A stretch of 16,242 nt of DNA from an uncultured Collinsella sp. (GCA_958443265.1 CAUCKA010000029.1:1-16242); one strand, 5' to 3'; positions 1 to 6,544 are shown, counted from the stretch's first letter. The notes: generated by a model not told the origin, from the letters alone. Numbers and translations are program-made.

Positions 1-271
1 TACGCTGGTTCAACGGTATTATATTGACCACATAGATTATTAACTTGCATTTCTAACAGTTAAGGAGACGGGTGCTTTCCAGCACACTCCTTCGATGATG
101 CCTTCCGCTAGTTGCTATGCCGGTTTCAGCCAACAAAGAATGTGCCCGGGCACTCAGGTTCACCGTTAGCGTTGGCAACATATGAGATGGGCCAGACCCT
201 TGCCGCGCGCCGATTGCGCGAGAGGTGTCGGGCTCCATGTTTATTCCACCTGCTTGTTATCAACCAGCTTC

Positions 272-308
272 GTTCGACGTCAGACATTCAAGATGTCAGA
301 CGTCGAAC
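272..308. repeat. Imperfect inverted repeat, 16-bp arms
   Basis: Arms 272-287 and 293-308 are inverted copies with one mismatch, separated by five bases; the outer nine bases GTTCGACGT / ACGTCGAAC match perfectly. The inner part contains the GTCAGACATT-type motif that recurs at 379-415. The role is unknown: a regulator operator or a relic of a transposon end are both possible. Confidence 0.7.
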
Positions 309-378
309 CTGCGCCAAAGACGCAGCTGGGGCTACTAGTTGCCTACAATCGCTCGCGAAGCTCACCTGCTCGTGCGTG

Positions 379-426
379 AATGTCTGACAGCTCCGTCAGA
401 CATTGTCGGACATTTGATTGTTCGAC
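379..426. repeat. Palindromic GTCAGACATT repeat cluster
   Basis: AATGTCTGAC (379-388) and GTCAGACATT (395-404) form a perfect 10-bp inverted repeat with a six-base loop. It is followed at once by GTCGGACATT (406-415), a near-copy, and by TTGTCG (403-408) against CGACAA (421-426). The same decamer lies in the inverted repeat near 280. No gene next to it explains the cluster. Confidence 0.65.
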
Positions 427-544
427 AAATGCGCACGTGGTCGCGTTCGCAAAGATAACTGAACGGTCGATGGGTGCGTTGAGACCGGAGCAAACGGCGG
501 ATGCCAGAAAAATGGCCTCACAGAATCGCACCCATGGTTGATAA

Positions 545-582
545 AATTGACCGCCCGGGCGCAAATACCCGGGCGGTCAATT
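545..582 (-). terminator. Rho-independent terminator of a lost minus-strand gene
   Basis: Perfect 15-bp arms at 545-559 and 568-582 with an eight-base loop. On the minus strand the GC-rich stem runs into ATTTTAT, a short U-tract; on the plus strand no comparable tract follows. It lies about 60 bases after the stop codon of the minus-strand fragment at 642-821 and fits as the original terminator of that gene. Confidence 0.75.
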
Positions 583-641
583 CATCCCCTCGTTCGCGAT
601 CCTGTTGGGTTTGGGGCTTTGACATGTTGTTGACGGATGGA

Positions 642-821
642 TCAGCCGTACAGCTTGATCTCCCGGGGTTCCATGTGGTCGTCCCCCAATAAGACGTCCC
701 TGATGTAGCCCTGCGGCAGGAACTCGACGGGCAGCACTGGGTCGTCGACGCAGCCGGGCACTGGGAGTAGGCGTGGCCTTTGGACATAGCGTGGCCGCCT
801 GCCGGCGGTCGGACTGCCACT
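642..821 (-). pseudogene. C-terminal remnant of an unrecognised protein
   Basis: A minus-strand frame is open from just below a TGA at 822-824 to a TGA at 642-644, about 59 codons. Its last residues, PVEFLPQGYIRDVLLGDDHM followed by EPREIKLYG, have the composition of a real protein end, unlike the other frames here, and a strong terminator follows. There is no convincing start, and the frame is blocked upstream, so I read it as the 3' end of a gene whose front has decayed. I do not recognise the family. Confidence 0.4.
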
Positions 822-896
822 TCAGCCAAAAGCTCAGGCGCGCGCATTAAAATAATGAATATATCGCTTGATGGGCTTTTGACCAAGCATGAACAT

Positions 897-943
897 CGCA
901 GGTAAATCCGTGTACCAATTTTTGGTACACGGATTTACCTGCG
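897..943. repeat. Perfect 22-bp hairpin, REP-like
   Basis: Arms 897-918 and 922-943 are perfectly complementary with only three T bases between them. The outer part reads CGCAGGTAAATCCGTG and the centre contains GTGTACCA / TGGTACAC. It lacks a downstream U-tract on either strand, so it is a poor terminator candidate. It sits between two decayed gene fragments and may be an inserted extragenic palindrome. Confidence 0.75.
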
Positions 944-1059
944 GTTTGTTGAAAGCTCTGACATGCGCTGTCGACTTCATTAAAATCGATTGCCGATCAA
1001 GTCTTCCTATATATGCGAGCCCCAAGAAACTGCGCTGTGAACCTGAGTCCTCTATCGAT

Positions 1060-1079
1060 CGGCCCGGTGCACCGGGCCG
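1060..1079. repeat. Perfect 20-bp palindrome
   Basis: CGGCCCGGTGCACCGGGCCG is its own reverse complement. As RNA it could form an eight-bp GC stem with a TGCA loop. No U-tract follows on either strand. It interrupts or abuts the minus-strand coding remnant at 1080-1214. Confidence 0.7.
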
Positions 1080-1214
1080 CTGTCCTCGAGCCGGCAACAG
1101 CTTGCCGGTCTCAAAACGTATGCCGTCCGGCACGACCGACAGCCGAGCCTTGTGCCCCACTCGAGCAGTGCCAGAACCCCGTGCCGGAACCCACGCAGAC
1201 GATGGCAGGGGAAT
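1080..1214 (-). pseudogene. Possible decayed coding fragment, unknown family
   Basis: The minus-strand frame running down from a TGA at 1215-1217 encodes a stretch including ARLSVVPDGIRFETGKLLPA, which looks more protein-like than the arginine- and proline-rich alternatives. It then enters the 20-bp palindrome and low-quality sequence. There is no start codon with a ribosome site and no recognisable domain. It could belong to the same lost gene as the fragment at 642-821, but nothing proves this. Confidence 0.25.
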
Positions 1215-1409
1215 TCAGCCGCGGCCATCGAGGAGCCGACCTAGGGACGGCGCCCTCATTCCTCAATGGATTTCCACCGCCCCTTATAGGTCTGGATTGA
1301 TTTAATGCTTGATTTAATCCGGCTGAATAAGCCAACCATGGGCCGGTTGACATAAGGTAAGGTAAAAGAGCAGATGCGGCCGTACGCCGGTGCGGGTGAT
1401 GTGACAGAA

Positions 1410-1427
1410 TGTAATACACGTATTGCA
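1410..1427. promoter_or_regulatory. Antitoxin-type operator, inverted repeat
   Basis: TGTAATACACGTATTGCA is an inverted repeat with eight-base arms, one mismatch and a two-base spacer. It lies 20 bases upstream of the ribbon-helix-helix gene at 1447 and just before its ribosome site. Palindromes with TAATAC/GTATTA-like arms in this position are typical of autoregulated RelB/DinJ-type antitoxin operons. GTGACA at 1401-1406 and the AT-rich operator core are candidate promoter elements, but their spacing is not ideal. Confidence 0.55.
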
Positions 1428-1446
1428 TCTAACCGGGAGGTGCATC

Positions 1447-1650
1447 ATGGCAACCGCCACCGCAGTCCTGAGAATCCCCGAGGACCTCTCGAACAGGTAC
1501 GACCACCTGGCGAAGTCGACGGGCCGCACGAAAACCTTCTACATGACGGAGGCCCTCGCCGCGGAGATAGACAGGCTCGAATACGAGTACGGCCTCATGA
1601 ATTATCCGGGAGGCGTTTGGTTGCGAGGCATGCCAGTGTGCGGGGCCTGA
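1447..1650 (+). CDS. Truncated RelB/DinJ-like ribbon-helix-helix antitoxin (orphan)
   Basis: A 67-residue protein starting at the ATG preceded by GGGAGG. Residues 1-45 fit a ribbon-helix-helix domain: a beta strand (ATAVLRIP), then helix A from EDLSNRYDHLAKSTG and helix B from RTKTFYMTEALAAEIDRLE. Family members usually continue after this with a toxin-binding tail. Here the sequence changes character after EYGLMN and ends in an unrelated tail, PGGVWLRGMPVCGA. No RelE-type toxin gene follows; the next gene is a convergent histidine kinase whose stop lies four bases away. The DNA-binding part looks intact and its operator is present, so it could still repress its own promoter. The truncation probably happened when the neighbouring island was inserted (inference). 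Confidence 0.6.
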   Translation: MATATAVLRIPEDLSNRYDHLAKSTGRTKTFYMTEALAAEIDRLEYEYGLMNYPGGVWLRGMPVCGA

Positions 1651-1667
1651 TTCGTCAGGCCCCGCAC
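1638..1667. terminator. Hairpin shared by two convergent gene ends
   Basis: Perfect 13-bp arms at 1638-1650 and 1655-1667 with a TTCG loop. The stop codons of the antitoxin gene (plus, 1648-1650) and the kinase gene (minus, 1655-1657) both sit at the tip of the stem, so both messages end in the hairpin. No U-tract follows on either strand; it may act as a 3' stabiliser or a weak bidirectional terminator. Confidence 0.6.
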
Positions 1668-3052
1668 AGGGGGACCGCGATGGTGACCACCGCGCCGCCC
1701 GAGGGGCCGTTGGCGAGCGAGACGGAGCCCCCGTGGGCGCTCGCGGCCTCGGAGGCGACGTGGAGGCCGAGCCCGTAGTGGCGGCCTCCGTCGCGCGAGG
1801 AGCGGGACGAGTCGTCTGTGAAGAGGCGCTCGCAGCCGCGTTCGAGGGCGGCGGGAGAGAAGCCCGGTCCGTCGTCGGCCACCTCGATGACGAGGTGTCC
1901 GCCCGCGACGTCGCAGGAGACCGCCACACGCGAGCGCGCGTGCTCGGCGGCGTTGGCCACGAGGTTCGCGGCGGCTCGCGCCAGGGCGGTTCGGTCGAGC
2001 GGGGCCTCGGGCGCGTCCGCGACAGCGGGGCCCGTGGCCGCGTCGAGCGTCACGCCTCGCGCCCGGGCGATCTGGGCGGCCTCGGCGAGGACCTGTTCGC
2101 AGAGCTCGGCCGGCCGCATGGGGGCCCTCTCCGCCCCGCCGGACCCGCGCGAGGCCTCGATGAGCAGGCGCACATAGCCGTCGAGCCTTTCGACACCGCC
2201 GGCTATGTCGCGCGCGGCGGCCGAGAGGTCGCTGTCATTCTCATCTTCCAGCTCCTCCGCCACGAAGTCGGCGTTGGCGCGCAGCACGGTAAGCGGCGTC
2301 TTGAGATCGTGGGCGAGCGACGCCATCTGCTCGCGCTGCCCCCGCTCCGCGGCCCAGCGGGCCTCGAGCGACTCGGCAAGGGAGGCCCGCATGGCGTCCA
2401 TCGCGGCGAGGACGTCGTTCACCTCACGTACGTTGGTGCTGCCGACCGCGAAGTCGAGCTCCCCCGCGCCGACGCGCCCCGCCGCCTCCGCGAGCGGCGC
2501 CATCTTGCGCGAGATCACGCGGCTCGCACGGCGCGCCACGAGCGCGAGCGCGAGCGCGCTTCCCACAGCGGCGCCGACGAGCATGAGGTTCTGCGGGTTG
2601 GGAAGCAGGCTGGCGAGATCGCGCGAGACCCACTGCGGCAGGTACTCGCTGACGAGTGCGCAGGCCCCGCCGCCCTTGAGCGGGAACGCAGCGTAGGTGA
2701 GGCCCGAGCCCCCGCCCTCGATCTCCACTGTGCCCGGATCCGCGGCGAGTGCCGTACTGGCCATTTCCGTCGCATCCTCGAGCCGCGTACCCTCGAGGTC
2801 TGTCATCATCACGTTTCCGTCCTTGTTCAGGATGAGGTAGCGGTAGGCCGTCGGCACGTCCTGCTGCCCGCAGACGCCGTCGCGTGCCAGGCCCTCCGCG
2901 ACATCGCGCGCATTGGCCGGCCCCCAGCTTGCCTCGTAGACGAAGCCCGCGTTGATCGCCGCGGAGAGCACCATGAACGAGGCGAGCCACGCCGTGGCGA
3001 CCGCCGCGAACGCGTAGGCGAAGTAGCGCGCGATGACGAAGGAGAGCGGCAT
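1655..3052 (-). CDS. Sensor histidine kinase, lantibiotic/peptide-sensing type (NisK/SpaK-like)
   Basis: About 465 residues from the ATG at 3052; a GTG at 3091, overlapping the regulator gene, is an alternative start giving 478. The domains are: membrane segment near residues 4-33, an extracytoplasmic loop of about 120 residues, second membrane segment near 156-174, HAMP linker, dimerisation domain with phospho-acceptor His248 in HDLKTPLTVL, then a HATPase domain with ANLVANAAEHA (N box), VADDGPGF (G1) and HYGLGL (G2). The HDLKTPLT box resembles SpaK/NisK-group kinases that sense peptide antibiotics. It is the last gene of the operon, directly after its response regulator. It should phosphorylate that regulator in response to an extracellular signal; the ligand is unknown. 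Confidence 0.85.
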   Translation of the reverse strand: MPLSFVIARYFAYAFAAVATAWLASFMVLSAAINAGFVYEASWGPANARDVAEGLARDGVCGQQDVPTAYRYLILNKDGNVMMTDLEGTRLEDATEMASTALAADPGTVEIEGGGSGLTYAAFPLKGGGACALVSEYLPQWVSRDLASLLPNPQNLMLVGAAVGSALALALVARRASRVISRKMAPLAEAAGRVGAGELDFAVGSTNVREVNDVLAAMDAMRASLAESLEARWAAERGQREQMASLAHDLKTPLTVLRANADFVAEELEDENDSDLSAAARDIAGGVERLDGYVRLLIEASRGSGGAERAPMRPAELCEQVLAEAAQIARARGVTLDAATGPAVADAPEAPLDRTALARAAANLVANAAEHARSRVAVSCDVAGGHLVIEVADDGPGFSPAALERGCERLFTDDSSRSSRDGGRHYGLGLHVASEAASAHGGSVSLANGPSGGAVVTIAVPLCGA

Positions 3053-3078
3053 GCCCCCGCGACCTCGCGCCCCGATCC

Positions 3079-3741
3079 TCAGAGCTGCCACTTGTACCCC
3101 ATCCCCCAGACGGTCGCGATCGGATCGGCGCCGGCCTCGGAGAGTTTCCTCCGGGCGCGGCTGACCTGCATGGATATGGCCGCATCGTCGGCGTCGCTCT
3201 CCCAGCCGAGCACCGCCTCGCGTATCTGCGCGCGGCTCATGACCTGCCCGGGGTGACGAGCGAGGTACTCGCAGATGGCGTACTCGGTGGGCGTGAGCGG
3301 CACGGCCTCGCCACCCACGGCGAGGCCGCGCGCCCCGAGGTCGATCCGCACCTCCCCGAAGGAGAGGGCGTGCGAGCGCGGCCGGCGCTCACGGCGTAGA
3401 TGGGCCGCGACCTTGGCGCGCAGCTCCGCGGCCCCGAAGGGCTTGCGGACGTAGTCGTCGGCGCCCAGGCCGTAGCCGGCCACGGCGTCCTCCTCGGCCA
3501 CGCGAGCGGTCAGGAAGACGATGGGCCCGTCGAAGTCCGGGCGGATCTGCCGCACGAGCTCGAAGCCATCGAGCCCCGGCATCATGACGTCGCAGAGCAC
3601 GAGGTCGAAGCGCGAGAGGTCCATCCCCGGGACCGCCGTCGGGTCCGCCTCCCTGACGACCTCATGGCCGTCGCGGCCGAGGACGCGCGCGAGAGCGTCG
3701 AGGATCGCCCGTTCATCATCCACTGCCAGTATCCTCGCCAT
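3079..3741 (-). CDS. OmpR-family response regulator (NisR/SpaR-like)
   Basis: A 220-residue two-domain regulator. The receiver domain (about 1-115) has the acidic pair D8-D9, phospho-acceptor D51 in LCDVMMPG, T78 in FLTAR and K100 in VRKPFG. The winged-helix DNA-binding domain (about 125-218) includes LTPTEYAICEYLARHPGQV and ends in the usual TVWGMGYKW. Length is normal. The start has an excellent ribosome site (AGGAGG, seven bases upstream). A possible internal promoter on the minus strand, TGGACC-17-TACAAT, lies in the short gap after the yxeA-like gene, which would allow basal expression of the regulator and kinase. By position it should activate the transporter genes upstream in the same operon (inference from family). 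Confidence 0.9.
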   Translation of the reverse strand: MARILAVDDERAILDALARVLGRDGHEVVREADPTAVPGMDLSRFDLVLCDVMMPGLDGFELVRQIRPDFDGPIVFLTARVAEEDAVAGYGLGADDYVRKPFGAAELRAKVAAHLRRERRPRSHALSFGEVRIDLGARGLAVGGEAVPLTPTEYAICEYLARHPGQVMSRAQIREAVLGWESDADDAAISMQVSRARRKLSEAGADPIATVWGMGYKWQL

Positions 3742-3786
3742 GTTAGACCTCCTGAAACTCTCGTCGGAATTGTACTAGCGCCGCAT

Positions 3787-4189
3787 TCAGCGGTCCAGAG
3801 CCCCGCGCGCAGCTGCGGGCGCCTCAGCCGCTTCGCACGCGCGGTAGCGCACGCCCGAGCCGCCGCGCGCCTCGATCCCGAGCCAGCCCTCGCCGTCCGA
3901 CTCCCGCCCGAAGAAGATGAGCTGGAGCTCTCGGACATCGCCCCTGTCGTCCGCCGCGTCCACCAGGTAGACGTAGTTCGCCCCCGCCCCGGTGGCGTCG
4001 GCATAGGAGCTCGCGTGGCTGCCGGGCCCGAGCGCGGGCGCCCACATGGCGATCTCAAGGTTGGGCAGCACGCGGTCGGCGATCGAGCGCAGCGCCGACC
4101 CCCCAGCCGGCGTCGAGCAGGGCATTCCCGCCCAGGACGAGCGCTGCGGAGAGGAGGGCGAGCACGGCGGCGAGCGGCCTCCTACGCAT
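3787..4189 (-). pseudogene. YxeA-family (DUF1093) secreted protein, frameshifted
   Basis: The gene starts at the ATG at 4189 (GGAGG ribosome site, overlapping the end of the permease gene by eight bases). It encodes a signal-like N-terminus, MRRRPLAAVLALLSAALVLG, then GNALLDAGWG. That frame runs out soon after, while the frame one base over carries a clean C-terminus: SALRSIADRVLPNLEIA, NYVYLVDAADDRGDVRELQL, and a final ARGALDR. The switch falls at a run of six C (six G on the coding strand) at 4099-4104; one base fewer restores a 133-residue protein. Small YxeA-like proteins are often found beside bacitracin- and lantibiotic-type transporters; their function is unclear. This is either a true frameshift mutation, phase variation in the homopolymer, or a sequencing error. 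Confidence 0.7.
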
Positions 4190-4997
4190 CTGCCCTCCCG
4201 TCCTCGAAGCGGCAGAACCAGGCGAGAAGGACGGCGGCGGCTGCCAGGGTGAGCGCGAGGCCAGCGAGCGCAGTCGTGAGGAGAGGGCCCGCCGCGCGTG
4301 CGGCGTCGATGAAGGCCTCCACCCCGAGCGACCCCAGGCGCGCGGGCCAGGCGAGCGGCACCCAGCCCAGGGGCGTCGCCAGGGCACCGGTGAGCTCGCC
4401 GGTCATGAGGCCGTGCGCAAGTCCGCCCACCGAGAAGAACGCGAGGAGCACCCCCGCAGCGCCGGCGCCGATGGCGGCGTTGCGGCCGAGGCGCAGGGCC
4501 ACGCCGAGCCACAGCGCGTAGAGGGGCAGGCTGCCCAGCACGATGCCCGCCCAGGCGGCCGCAAGCGGAGCGGTCCCGAGCGGCAGGCGTCCGGCGACGG
4601 CGAGCGCGCCCCCGAACACGCCGAGCGCCACGGCCAGCGCGCCCGCGCCGAGCGCCGCAAGGGCGAGCAGCTTCGCCGCGACGGCGCGCCCTCGCGAGGG
4701 GACCGCCGTGAGGTTGGCGAGGCGCCCGGCAGCGCGCTCCTCGTCCACGGCGAGCCCGCAGACGATGGCGGACATGAGCGGCATGAGGGCGCCGAGGAAC
4801 TGGGCGTAGGCGTCCGCGCCCAGCGCCGGGTCCCATCGGGCTACGGAGAAGTACTCGCCGCAGGCAAGACCGGCCGCCAGGCCGCAGGCGAGGTGCACCG
4901 CCGCGAGCGGGGAGCGCGCCAGGCGCAGGGCCTCGGAGAGCAGGGCCCGCGAGAGAGTCATGCACGGCGTCGGGTCGGAGAGTCGCGTCACGGCCAT
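4182..4997 (-). CDS. Lantibiotic-immunity ABC transporter permease (MutG/LanG type)
   Basis: A 271-residue hydrophobic protein, MAVTRLSDPTPCMTLSRALL onward, with about six membrane helices, for example VHLACGLAAGLACG, ALGAGALAVALGVFGGALAV and LLTTALAGLALTLAAAAVLL. The conserved EERAAGRLANL segment after helix 2 is typical of ABC-2 and LanG permeases. The start ATG shares one base with the stop of the preceding permease gene (TGATG), so translation is probably coupled. It would pair with the other permease and the ATPase to expel or exclude cationic peptides at the membrane. The longer open frame upstream of this start is an out-of-frame reading of the neighbouring permease gene. Confidence 0.85.
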   Translation of the reverse strand: MAVTRLSDPTPCMTLSRALLSEALRLARSPLAAVHLACGLAAGLACGEYFSVARWDPALGADAYAQFLGALMPLMSAIVCGLAVDEERAAGRLANLTAVPSRGRAVAAKLLALAALGAGALAVALGVFGGALAVAGRLPLGTAPLAAAWAGIVLGSLPLYALWLGVALRLGRNAAIGAGAAGVLLAFFSVGGLAHGLMTGELTGALATPLGWVPLAWPARLGSLGVEAFIDAARAAGPLLTTALAGLALTLAAAAVLLAWFCRFEDGRADA

Positions 4998-5767
4998 CAC
5001 CTCTCCTCGGAGCGCGCGAACCAGGCCGCGCCCGCCGCCGTGAGCGCGGCGAACGCGAGCGCGCAGACCGCAAGGCCCGCCAGCGTGAGCATGCCGTCCG
5101 CCGCGAGCGCCCCGCCGAGCGCCATGTCCGCCGCGAGTGGCTCGCCGCTCGGCAGCACGGGGATGAAGCTCGTGGGGATGACCATGCTCGCCGACGGCGG
5201 AAAGAGCTGCGGCAGCGGCATCAGCGCCCAGGCGAACCCACCCACGAGCTGCGCGGCGAGCGGGCAGAAGATGCCCGCGAGCATGCCGAGCCGCGCCGTG
5301 AGGAAGAGCCCTGCGGGGATCATCCACGCCGCGGTCACCGTGTTGACGAGCGCGCAGAGGAGCATCGTGAGCGTGCCCGCGGCCGTGAGGCCCTGCGAGG
5401 AGAACGCCGATCCCGCGAGGTAGATGCCGAAGACCACGAGGTTCGAGAGCGTGCAGAGCGCGAGGCACCAGAGCGCCTTGGCCCACCAGGCGCGCCCGAG
5501 CGGGAAGCCCAGACCCAGAAGCCCCCGCATCCGCGTGCGAGCGTCCGCCCGCGCGACGCACGCCACCACGAGCGAGAGAGACACGGGCAGGAAGAGCGCA
5601 TACCAGTAGTTCCACGCGCTGAAGATCTGCACGCCCCGGTAGGGCATCGCGCCGAGCAGCGGCATCGGCAGCGCCATGAGCACGGCCAGGCGAACCGGTG
5701 CCGCGTGGCGCGACTTCAGGGCCTCGGCGCGCAGGCCCGCGAGCAGGCCGCCTTTCTCGCCCGTCAT
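4997..5767 (-). CDS. Lantibiotic-immunity ABC transporter permease (MutE/EpiE, LanE type)
   Basis: A 256-residue protein with about six membrane helices. The N-terminal cytoplasmic part LRAEALKSRHAAPVRLAVL, followed by a first membrane helix and a loop reading IFSAWNYWYALFLPVSLSLV, is characteristic of LanE/MutE permeases, where the WNYWY-type motif is well conserved. Its ATG overlaps the stop of the ATPase gene by four bases (ATGA). It forms one half of the membrane channel of the LanFEG transporter. Composition is very GC-rich, like the rest of the operon. Assignment to LanE rather than LanG rests on order and the WNYWY segment. Confidence 0.85.
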   Translation of the reverse strand: MTGEKGGLLAGLRAEALKSRHAAPVRLAVLMALPMPLLGAMPYRGVQIFSAWNYWYALFLPVSLSLVVACVARADARTRMRGLLGLGFPLGRAWWAKALWCLALCTLSNLVVFGIYLAGSAFSSQGLTAAGTLTMLLCALVNTVTAAWMIPAGLFLTARLGMLAGIFCPLAAQLVGGFAWALMPLPQLFPPSASMVIPTSFIPVLPSGEPLAADMALGGALAADGMLTLAGLAVCALAFAALTAAGAAWFARSEER

Positions 5768-6492
5768 GCCGCCACCTCCCCGCGTGCACGTCGCCCTTCC
5801 CGACAGAAGCTCATGAAGAGTTCCTCGAGGTCCTGCCCGGGCCGAAGCGCATCCTCGTAGGCGAGGCGCCCCCCGCAGATGATGCCGATGGTGTCCGCCA
5901 TCTGCTGCACCTCGGAGAGGATGTGGCTCGAGACGATCACCGTTGTACCCGCCGCCGCGAAGCCGCGGATCTGGTCGCGCAGTTCCTCGATGCCGATGGG
6001 GTCGAGGCCGTTGGTGGGCTCGTCGAGTACGAGCAGGCGTGGCCGGGCGATCAGCGCCAGCGCGAGCCCCAGGCGCTGCCGCATGCCCATCGAGAAGCGC
6101 CCGGCGCGCTTCTTCCCGGTGTCCGCGAGGTCCACGGCGGCGAGCACCTCATCTATGCGGCTCTCGGGAAGGCCCAGCAGCGTGGTGCGCACGCGCAGGT
6201 TCTCGCGTGCGGTGAGGTTGGGGTAGAGCGGCGCCTCCTCGATGAGGCTGCCGATTGCGTAGAGGTCCTCGCGGCGCCAGGCGTGCCCGGCAAAGAGGAT
6301 CTCCCCGGCCGTCGGCCGCAGCATCCCGCAAATCATCTTAAGCGTTGTCGACTTGCCGGCGCCGTTGGGACCGAGCAGCCCGTACACCTCGCCCTCGCGG
6401 ATATGAAGGCTCACGTCGGCCACGGCGTCCTGCGCCTGGTCGCCGCGGCCGAAGCGCTTGGTGAGCCCGCGCGTCTCGAGCATGTAACCCAT
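5764..6492 (-). CDS. Lantibiotic-protection ABC transporter ATP-binding protein (LanF type)
   Basis: A 242-residue ATPase, complete for the family. Walker A is GPNGAGKST at residues 41-49, the signature is FSMGMRQRLG (the SxGM form common in LanF/BcrA proteins in place of LSGGQ), Walker B is LLVLDEPTNGLD and the switch histidine lies in VIVSSHILSE. The C-terminus, GQDLEELFMSFC, resembles the LanF tail. The start has an AAAGGA ribosome site seven bases upstream, in a leader that contains a GC-rich hairpin. It is the first gene of the six-gene operon and powers the LanE/LanG membrane pair. Without a bacteriocin gene nearby it more likely gives resistance (CprABC-like) than producer self-immunity. 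Confidence 0.92.
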   Translation of the reverse strand: MGYMLETRGLTKRFGRGDQAQDAVADVSLHIREGEVYGLLGPNGAGKSTTLKMICGMLRPTAGEILFAGHAWRREDLYAIGSLIEEAPLYPNLTARENLRVRTTLLGLPESRIDEVLAAVDLADTGKKRAGRFSMGMRQRLGLALALIARPRLLVLDEPTNGLDPIGIEELRDQIRGFAAAGTTVIVSSHILSEVQQMADTIGIICGGRLAYEDALRPGQDLEELFMSFCREGRRARGEVAA

Positions 6493-6515
6493 GGGTTTAT
6501 CCTTTCTCTTCCGGG

Positions 6516-6544
6516 CGCGCGGGCCGATTCACCGTGCCCGCGCG
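6516..6544 (-). promoter_or_regulatory. GC-rich hairpin in the leader of the resistance operon
   Basis: Nine-bp arms at 6516-6524 and 6536-6544 (CGCGCGGGC and its complement) with an 11-base loop, ending about 23 bases before the lanF-like start codon. It could influence translation initiation or mRNA stability. I could not identify a convincing -35/-10 pair for the operon upstream of it. Confidence 0.4.

Larger units (their letters stand above)
1..1446. other. Degenerate accessory region without an intact gene
   Basis: I see no complete, convincingly coding gene here. Open frames are short, overlap on several strands and lack good ribosome binding sites. The stretch holds a 12-bp palindrome at 142-153, a cluster of GTCAGACATT-type repeats at 272-420, a strong hairpin terminator at 545-582, minus-strand gene fragments at 642-821 and 1080-1214, a perfect 22-bp hairpin at 897-943, a 20-bp palindrome at 1060-1079 and a tandem TTGATTTAAT pair at 1297-1306 and 1309-1318. 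Together these suggest DNA that once carried mobile or accessory genes and has decayed (inference). Confidence 0.6.

Noticed and set aside
897..943. Hairpin considered as a transcription terminator
   Set aside because: Neither strand has a U-tract after the stem and no intact gene ends nearby.
1347..1375. TTGACA at 1347-1352 as the -35 of the antitoxin promoter
   Set aside because: No acceptable -10 lies 16-18 bases downstream, so I did not list it as a promoter.
1733..3256. Long plus-strand open frame of 507 codons
   Set aside because: It lies antisense to the histidine kinase and regulator genes, is rich in Arg, Gly and His, has no domain and no ribosome site; long antisense frames are expected in GC-rich DNA.
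3400..4521. Plus-strand frame of 373 codons across the regulator and permease genes
   Set aside because: It is a low-complexity Arg/Ala/Pro shadow of minus-strand genes with recognisable families.
4200..5073. Minus-strand frame extending the yxeA C-terminal frame upstream
   Set aside because: Upstream of 4189 it is an Arg/Pro-rich shadow of the LanG and LanE permeases; only the part below the homopolymer is real coding.
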